From the NCBI GenBank assembly GCA_937992055.1, contig CALKLQ010000020.1, forward strand, positions 1-39,729: a stretch of 39,729 nt of DNA, given 5' to 3'. Numbering within the stretch: position 1 is the stretch's first letter; every line of letters begins with the position of its first letter. Below the pieces are notes generated by a model. That model made no database searches. It was not told the origin of the DNA and saw only the letters and a program-made list of their open reading frames with translations. The translations under genes and the position numbers were made by a program. Of the stretch, positions 35,086 through 39,729 are shown in pieces. The DNA comes from an uncultured Clostridia bacterium (GTDB lineage Bacteria; Bacillota; Clostridia; Christensenellales; UBA1242).

Positions 35086-35141
35086 TTTTATTTGGAGTCA
35101 GACTGCTTCTCTTCGCGCGCTTGACAATCTGCTTGAGTATA
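35086..35141. repeat. Degenerate repeat copy A
   Basis: Shares with the two later copies the ends TTTTAT...GCGCTTGAC and CTTGAGTATA, but has about ten bases deleted in the middle and several changes. It is followed by 75 bases of variable, hairpin-rich sequence. Confidence 0.55.
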
Positions 35142-35216
35142 AACTTCGAAGCTTTTGAATTTCATCAAAAATTATTTTGTTTCACAAAATATGCTCGCTT
35201 CGCTCTCGCTCCTTGT

Positions 35217-35282
35217 TTTTATCGGGCGTCGATTGCTTCCAAATGCCCCTTCGTGGCGCTTGACGCAATCTCCTTGAGTATA
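35217..35282. repeat. Repeat copy B (66 bases)
   Basis: A 66-base unit beginning TTTTATCGGGCGTCGATTGC and ending CTCCTTGAGTATA, with internal GATTGC/GCAATC and GCC/GGC pairing. It differs from copy C at two positions and starts 141 bases before it. Confidence 0.85.
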
Positions 35283-35357
35283 AGGTTGCGATGTTTTGCT
35301 CTCTTCTTTCGCAAATCCTTCTCTTCGAGAATGTCTTGCTTCGCAAGCTCATCGCTC

Positions 35358-35423
35358 TTTTATCGGGCGTCGATTGCTTTCAAATGCCTCTTCGTGGCGC
35401 TTGACGCAATCTCCTTGAGTATA
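35358..35423. repeat. Repeat copy C (66 bases)
   Basis: 64 of 66 bases match copy B. The 75 bases between B and C, like those between A and B, are only loosely alike. They carry triloop hairpins such as TTCTC-TTC-GAGAA and CTTGC-TTC-GCAAG. Confidence 0.85.
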
Positions 35424-35503
35424 GTCTAAAATTTGGGATAAGTGATATAATTAATAAAAATAGTTATAAAAGTTTATATATCAACAAAAAAATTCAAATT
35501 AGT

Positions 35504-35531
35504 TTGAAAAGCAAAAAATATTATGTATAAT
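35504..35531 (+). promoter_or_regulatory. Promoter of the uridine-kinase-like gene
   Basis: TTGAAA (35504-35509), 16 bases, TATAAT (35526-35531). It gives a leader of about 50 bases with AGGA seven bases before the ATG. Confidence 0.6.
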
Positions 35532-35589
35532 TACTCTTGAAACTAATAAATTCATTAATAGTGAAAATACTAAAAAACAGGAAAATACC

Positions 35590-36504
35590 ATGCAAGAAAT
35601 AATTAAAACAAGCAGTGTAGATGTAAATTTAATCAATTTTCAAAATGAACATTCTACTTTAGAACTTATAGATAAATGCGAAAGTTCTTTCATAAATCAA
35701 ATAGACGATTTGATAAGTGATTTATTGTCTTTACCAGAAATTAAGATAATTCTTTTGACTGGTCCTTCCTCTTCAGGAAAAACAACAACAGCAAATTTAA
35801 TTGCCTCAAAACTAACTAGTTGCAATATACCATCGACAGTCATTTCTATGGATGATTTTTTTATTGATAGAGATATTACACCAATTTTAGAAGATGGCAC
35901 TTACGATTTTGAGAATGTAAATACAATCGATATTCCTCTTTTTAAATCGTTTTTAAAAGAAATACTTCAATCCAACAAATCAAAAATGCCAAGATTTAAC
36001 TTTGTCGAAGGCAAACGAATTGGATTTGAAGAGATAGAGATAAAGGAAAATGGCATAATTATAATCGAAGGCATTCATGCGCTAAATCCCATTTTCATAA
36101 ATAGCCATGAAAATGAAATTTATAGAGTTTATGTTTCCCCTAACACTAATTTTACTATAAACAATAAAGTTGTTTTAAAACCAAATGAACTTAGAAGAAT
36201 GAGAAGATTAATAAGAGATTATTTCCATAGAGGAATGACGGTAAATCAAACACTAGAACTTTGGGGAAATGTTTGTCTTGGTGAAGAAAAATATATTAAA
36301 CCTTTTAAACATACTGCCAATTTTTGGATTGATTCTACCCATAATTATGAACCTTTATTATATAAGAAATATCTTCCACCAATATTAAATGATGATTCAA
36401 TTTGCAATGAAATTAAAAATTCTTTAAAATTCTTTTCTGAAATTGAAATAGAATTTCTCCCTAACAACTCTCTATTAATGGAATTTTTATCAGGGCTTAA
36501 ATAA
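35590..36504 (+). CDS. Uridine kinase / phosphoribulokinase family nucleoside kinase
   Basis: P-loop kinase of 304 residues. Walker A GPSSSGKT is at 58-65, followed by VISMDDFF (the base-recognition and catalytic Asp strand), NVNTIDIPLF, and IIIEGIHALNP (Walker B). RRMRRLIRDYFHRG is the lid. These match the uridine kinase family found in Clostridia. There the kinase is often fused to an N-terminal threonyl-tRNA-synthetase-like domain, giving about 550 residues. Here only the kinase half and a short N-terminal arm are present. The substrate is probably uridine or cytidine, but this is not certain. It stands alone with its own promoter. Confidence 0.85.
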   Translation: MQEIIKTSSVDVNLINFQNEHSTLELIDKCESSFINQIDDLISDLLSLPEIKIILLTGPSSSGKTTTANLIASKLTSCNIPSTVISMDDFFIDRDITPILEDGTYDFENVNTIDIPLFKSFLKEILQSNKSKMPRFNFVEGKRIGFEEIEIKENGIIIIEGIHALNPIFINSHENEIYRVYVSPNTNFTINNKVVLKPNELRRMRRLIRDYFHRGMTVNQTLELWGNVCLGEEKYIKPFKHTANFWIDSTHNYEPLLYKKYLPPILNDDSICNEIKNSLKFFSEIEIEFLPNNSLLMEFLSGLK

Positions 36505-36896
36505 TCAATATTAGAATAATTTAACTATATGTAGTATTACTTATTTTTACATACATACAACATATTGTTTTATGTTACATTAAATTATATCTTTACCCCA
36601 CTGCCTTTTTATCGTAAATCTATTTAGATTAGCCCACCTACTCAACAAAAAGTAAAAATAAAAAAAAATAATAAAGAGTATAAAATGAATTGTTGTTAAA
36701 TAAATGTTCTCATAAATATAAACTATTATGTGATATTGCTTTGCTCTTTCTAATAAAGTTTGTTTACATAAACTATTGCTTTTCAAACATCACTGTTTGA
36801 ATAAATATCACTTTTGCCTGAATGAGCCTTCCGGTGCTTTCAGACAAATTTTCATAATAAAGCTTATAATAATTTATTCAACTTGCAATCAAACTC
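36505..36896. other. Intergenic region before rnhA
   Basis: AT-rich with no supported gene. It holds a perfect palindrome CAAACA-TCAC-TGTTTG (36784-36799) and an imperfect hairpin near 36817-36843 (CTGAA...TTCAG). A minus-strand frame of 68 codons (36580-36786) begins at TTG without a proper ribosome site and looks spurious. Confidence 0.45.
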
Positions 36897-36925
36897 TTGG
36901 AATTAAAAAAAAATCTTGCTATAAT
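36897..36925 (+). promoter_or_regulatory. rnhA promoter placing +1 at the start codon
   Basis: TTGGAA (36897-36902), a 17-base spacer and an extended -10, TGCTATAAT, ending at 36925. The ATG follows after seven bases and there is no Shine-Dalgarno site, so the message would be leaderless. Confidence 0.7.
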
Positions 36926-36932
36926 ACTTAAT

Positions 36933-37385
36933 ATGAAACAAATTGAACTATATACAGACGGAGCTTGCTCGGTAAATGTGCAAATTGGTGGATGGGGATG
37001 TATTTTAATTTATAAAGATTCTAAAAAAGAACTTAGTGGCGGTGAACTTAATACAACAAATAATAGAATGGAACTTATGGCAGTAATAAAAGGATTAGAG
37101 GCACTAAAAGAGCCCTGCCAAGTAAACATTTATAGCGATTCTGCTTATGTTGTAAATGCATTTGAAAAAAATTGGATTACGTCTTGGCAACTAGCTGGAT
37201 GGAAAACAGCATCTAAGGAGGAAGTTAAAAATATTGATTTATGGAAAAAAATACTTTCTCTTGGCTCCTATCATAAAATCAAATTTATTAAAGTTAAAGG
37301 GCATAGCGACAACGAACTAAACAATCGATGTGATTTTCTTGCTACAAATGAAATTAAAAAACTTAAAGAAGTTAATAACAATTAA
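36933..37385 (+). CDS. rnhA: Ribonuclease HI
   Basis: Cuts the RNA strand of RNA-DNA hybrids. It has 150 residues with the full catalytic set Asp9 (YTDGACS), Glu47 (NRMELMA), Asp69 (YSDSAYV) and Asp134 (NRCDFLA), plus His124 in VKGHSDNELN. TTNNRMEL and the basic handle region SWQLAGWKTASKEEVKN are typical of bacterial RNase HI. The start is the ATG at 36933 (MKQIELYTDG). The frame extends upstream to a TTG at 36897, but that TTG is the promoter -35 element. The terminator overlaps the stop codon. Confidence 0.96.
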   Translation: MKQIELYTDGACSVNVQIGGWGCILIYKDSKKELSGGELNTTNNRMELMAVIKGLEALKEPCQVNIYSDSAYVVNAFEKNWITSWQLAGWKTASKEEVKNIDLWKKILSLGSYHKIKFIKVKGHSDNELNNRCDFLATNEIKKLKEVNNN

Positions 37386-37397
37386 CTTCTTTTTTTA
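37365..37397 (+). terminator. rnhA terminator
   Basis: A 12-base perfect stem AAAGAAGTTAAT / ATTAACTTCTTT with loop AACA (37365-37392) and a T run. The stem begins within the last codons of rnhA. Confidence 0.85.
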
Positions 37398-37544
37398 ATG
37401 ACTTTACTAATTACTTCCCCCACCTATTCATTACATGGCGCGAGATAAAAAATATAAATTTAAATAGCAACAAGTTTAAACCAACACCACATCTAAACAA
37501 CTCGTAAAACGCTACTAAAGGTGTTTTCTATTATAAATTAGCTT

Positions 37545-37578
37545 AAAAAAAAGATGAGTGTTTAATTTCATCTTTTTT
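37545..37578. terminator. valS terminator, possibly bidirectional
   Basis: AAAAAAGATGA / TCATCTTTTTT stem (37547-37557 and 37568-37578) with a 10-base loop. The minus strand ends in a T run, 13 bases past the valS stop. Confidence 0.7.
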
Positions 37579-37590
37579 ACATCAACTCAT

Positions 37591-39729
37591 TTATTGTATT
37601 TTTTTTAACAACTCTAAATTTTTTTCTAATTTTTCTTTTTCCTTATCTATCAGTTCTTTAGGTGCCTTCTTCAAGAACCCTTCATTTGCAAGCATTTTTT
37701 TACTGCGTTCTATTTCGAAATTCAAGCTTTCAATTTGTTCCTTAATTTTACCCTCATCCTGAACACTCTCATATTCAATAAAAATAGTAAACAATTCAAA
37801 AACAAATTTTGCATTACAAGTTTTTTCATTAGAAATAACTTCAATATCTTTGCCAATACACAATTTTTCAATTTGAGGTAAAATAGACGCAATATTTTTG
37901 TATTTTTCATTTAATAGAAGATACATTTTTATTTTAGTTGATTCACCTATTTTATTTTCTGCCCTATAGTTTCTAACAACCTTAATTGCAGTTATAACTT
38001 CCTCAAACATTTTTGCATCTTTTGAAAAGTTAAGTTTTTCGTTATAAGTAGGATAACTTTCCAACATAATTGTTTTAGCATGATGAGGCAAATTAAGATA
38101 AATATACTCGGTAATAAATGGGATAAAAGGATGAAGTAACTTTAAAGACTTTTCAAAAACATATAGAAGTACATATTTAGTTAGCAAAGCTTGATTTTCT
38201 TCTTTCATTTGAACTTTAGAAATTTCAATATACCAGTCACAAAAAACATTCCAAACAAAGGTAGTAAGTTTATTGATTGCAACTCCTAATTCAAACTTTT
38301 CTAGATTTTTACAAATCTCTCTAGACAACTTGTTAATAGAGTTTATTATCCATTTATCACAAATTGTAAGTCTAGATTTATTTTCTAAAATAAATTGTTC
38401 AGGATCTAAGCTTTCATTAGCAGCGACATGGAGAACATACTTTCCGGCATTATAAAGTTTATTTAAAAACAACTTTGCTTGTTTTGCCTTTTCTTCATCA
38501 TATTTTAAGTCCATTCCCATACTCAAGCCAGCAACTAAAGAATATCTCAAACTATCTGCGCCATATTTTTCTATCATGACTAATGGGTCCACACCATTCC
38601 CTAGACTTTTTGACATCTTTCTCCCAAGTTTATCTCTTACTAAACCATTTATAACAACTTTTTCAAATGGACATTTACCCATAAACTCCAAACCGCTATA
38701 AACCATTTTAGAAACCCAAAAAGAAATTATATCATAAGCTGTAACTAAAACATCTGTTGGATAAAAATAATCTAATTCAGGAGTTTTGTCCGGATATCCT
38801 AACGTAGAAAATGGCCAAAGAGCAGATGAGAACCAGGTATCCAGCACATCTTCGTCTTGCACAAAGTTTTTAGAACTACAGTTAGGACAAAATTCAGGTT
38901 CATTTTCACAAACAAACATTTCACCACAATCTTGGCAATAATAAGCAGGAATTCTGTGTCCTAACCATAATTGTCTTGAAATACACCAGTCTTTAATGTT
39001 TACAAGCCAGTTAAGATATTGTTTTTCAAATCGAGTAGGAACAAATTTTAAGTCATTATTATTAAGTGCGTCTACAGCAGGTTTTGCAAGTTCTTGCATT
39101 TTAACCCACCATTGGGTAGAAATTTTAGGTTCTGTAATACTATTACATCTTTGACAGGTACCAACATTATGAACATATTTTTCTTTTTTAATTAAATAAC
39201 CCAACTGACTTAATTTCGCTTCAATAAGTTCTCTAGCACTCTCTCTTTCTAAACCAGCAAATTCTCCAGCTAGTTCATTCAATTTTCCATCATCATCTAT
39301 ACATGATAAAACAGGAAGGTCATGTCTTAAACCCACTTCATAATCATTTGCATCATGTGCTGGAGTTATTTTTACAGCACCAGTACCAAAACCAATTTCA
39401 CAATATTCATCTGCTATTAAAGGAATTTTTCTATCAGTTAAAGGCAAACACAAATTTTTTCCAATATGACCCTTATATCTTTCATCATTAGGATTGACAG
39501 CCACTGCAGTATCAGCAAAAAGAGTTTCTGGTCTAGTCGTTGCAATAACAACAAATCCAGAACCATCTTCAAAAGGATATTTAATGTGCCACAAGAAAGT
39601 TGGCTTTTGAACATAAATATTTTCCATATCACTTATTGCACTTTTACAATGCGGACACCAATTTACAACCCTTTTTCCACGATAAACCCAGCCTTTGTTA
39701 TAATAATGAACAAAAGCATGTCTAACCGC
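37591..39729 (-). CDS. valS: Valyl-tRNA synthetase (partial, 5' end outside window)
   Basis: Class I synthetase that charges tRNA-Val. The frame is open to the right edge, adding 34 codons beyond the first internal ATG at 39627. It reads ...YRGKRVVNWCPHCKSAISD, so the true start lies outside. The visible 712 residues include the editing domain (ATTRPETLFADTAVAVNP, then TPAHDANDYEVG). They also include SRQLWLGHRIP, LDTWFSSALWPFSTLG, the KMSKS loop (GRKMSKSLGNGVDP) and the C-terminal coiled coil. Extra Cys pairs (CPHC, CQRC, CQDC, CPNC) suggest bound zinc. The full length would be near 880. Confidence 0.97.
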   Translation of the reverse strand, partial: AVRHAFVHYYNKGWVYRGKRVVNWCPHCKSAISDMENIYVQKPTFLWHIKYPFEDGSGFVVIATTRPETLFADTAVAVNPNDERYKGHIGKNLCLPLTDRKIPLIADEYCEIGFGTGAVKITPAHDANDYEVGLRHDLPVLSCIDDDGKLNELAGEFAGLERESARELIEAKLSQLGYLIKKEKYVHNVGTCQRCNSITEPKISTQWWVKMQELAKPAVDALNNNDLKFVPTRFEKQYLNWLVNIKDWCISRQLWLGHRIPAYYCQDCGEMFVCENEPEFCPNCSSKNFVQDEDVLDTWFSSALWPFSTLGYPDKTPELDYFYPTDVLVTAYDIISFWVSKMVYSGLEFMGKCPFEKVVINGLVRDKLGRKMSKSLGNGVDPLVMIEKYGADSLRYSLVAGLSMGMDLKYDEEKAKQAKLFLNKLYNAGKYVLHVAANESLDPEQFILENKSRLTICDKWIINSINKLSREICKNLEKFELGVAINKLTTFVWNVFCDWYIEISKVQMKEENQALLTKYVLLYVFEKSLKLLHPFIPFITEYIYLNLPHHAKTIMLESYPTYNEKLNFSKDAKMFEEVITAIKVVRNYRAENKIGESTKIKMYLLLNEKYKNIASILPQIEKLCIGKDIEVISNEKTCNAKFVFELFTIFIEYESVQDEGKIKEQIESLNFEIERSKKMLANEGFLKKAPKELIDKEKEKLEKNLELLKKIQ

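Larger units (their letters stand above)
34895..35589. other. Long divergent intergenic region
   Basis: About 695 bases between murE and the kinase gene with no believable gene. It contains a three-unit palindromic tandem repeat (35086-35423), the plus-strand kinase promoter (35504-35531), and the unseen murE promoter. A frame of 102 codons on the plus strand runs through the repeat but has no ribosome site and an amino-acid make-up that simply follows the repeat. Confidence 0.5.

Noticed and set aside
35086..35423. Possible CRISPR array (near-identical blocks with equal 75-base spacers)
   Set aside because: The blocks are 66 bases long, only three exist, the spacers are themselves distantly alike, and no cas gene is near. 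Tandem repetition of a 141-base unit explains it.
35121..35429. 102-codon plus-strand frame through the repeat
   Set aside because: No ribosome site; the peptide only mirrors the DNA repeat, which is palindromic and open in several frames on both strands.
36580..36786. 68-codon minus-strand frame before rnhA
   Set aside because: Starts at TTG without a proper ribosome site; low-complexity Phe/Ile/Tyr run from AT-rich DNA.
39627..39729. valS start at ATG 39627
   Set aside because: The frame stays open to the window edge and encodes conserved ValS sequence (RGKRVVNW), so the gene is truncated by the window.

Overview
This is an AT-rich chromosomal segment of a spore-forming, low-GC member of the Bacillota, most likely a Clostridia-type anaerobe. 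The evidence is the AT-rich codon use, AGGAGG-type ribosome sites, TTGACA/TATAAT promoters, four sporulation genes (sigK, spoIVFB, spoIVB, spoIIM), a DAP-type MurE, and what I read as an OLE RNA with its OapA partner. I see no prophage, insertion sequence, rRNA, tRNA or CRISPR array.

Layout. Positions 85-4936 (minus) hold a large unknown helical protein. They also hold a sigK -> 58-codon ORF -> spoIVFB -> Pycsar-effector-like membrane protein -> small unknown protein series. Positions 5239-7459 (minus) hold serS and a downstream protein that looks like a degenerate nucleotidyltransferase. A structured palindrome lies in the serS leader. Positions 7706-8728 (plus) hold a XerS-like tyrosine recombinase that ends at a bidirectional terminator. 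Positions 8826-16483 (minus) form a tight tRNA-modification and mismatch-repair operon: miaB (without a TRAM domain), mutS, mutL, miaA, and a PLP enzyme of the YnbB type. Positions 16699-19728 (plus) hold a class A penicillin-binding protein and a FabG-like reductase. Positions 19720-22588 (minus) hold lepA and hemW, and a glycerophosphodiesterase is divergent from them.

Positions 23593-28123 (minus) are the conserved argR-recN-spoIVB-spoIIM block, without spo0A. Positions 28465-29807 (minus) are the OLE RNA unit: consensus promoter, an RNA of about 620 nt with a closing stem, a terminator, and then the membrane protein gene oapA carrying a DxxxD motif. Positions 30042-34894 (minus) are a reduced division and cell-wall cluster, murE-mraY-murD-ftsW/spoVE, lacking murF and murG. 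A GC-richer tandem repeat follows (35086-35423). After it come a uridine-kinase-like gene and rnhA on the plus strand, and the 3' part of valS on the minus strand running off the right edge.

How parts work together. SpoIVB (forespore signal protease), SpoIVFB (intramembrane protease) and pro-sigma-K (its substrate) make up much of the sigma-K checkpoint, and all three are in this window. The 58-codon ORF sits exactly where spoIVFA would be in the Bacillus operon. Several genes lack a Shine-Dalgarno site and have a -10-like hexamer only 3-7 bases before the start codon, which suggests leaderless transcripts. The main leads are the OLE/OapA locus, the 58-codon ORF, the orphan Pycsar-like effector, the pseudo-nucleotidyltransferase, the TRAM-less MiaB, the leaderless starts and the palindromic intergenic repeats.
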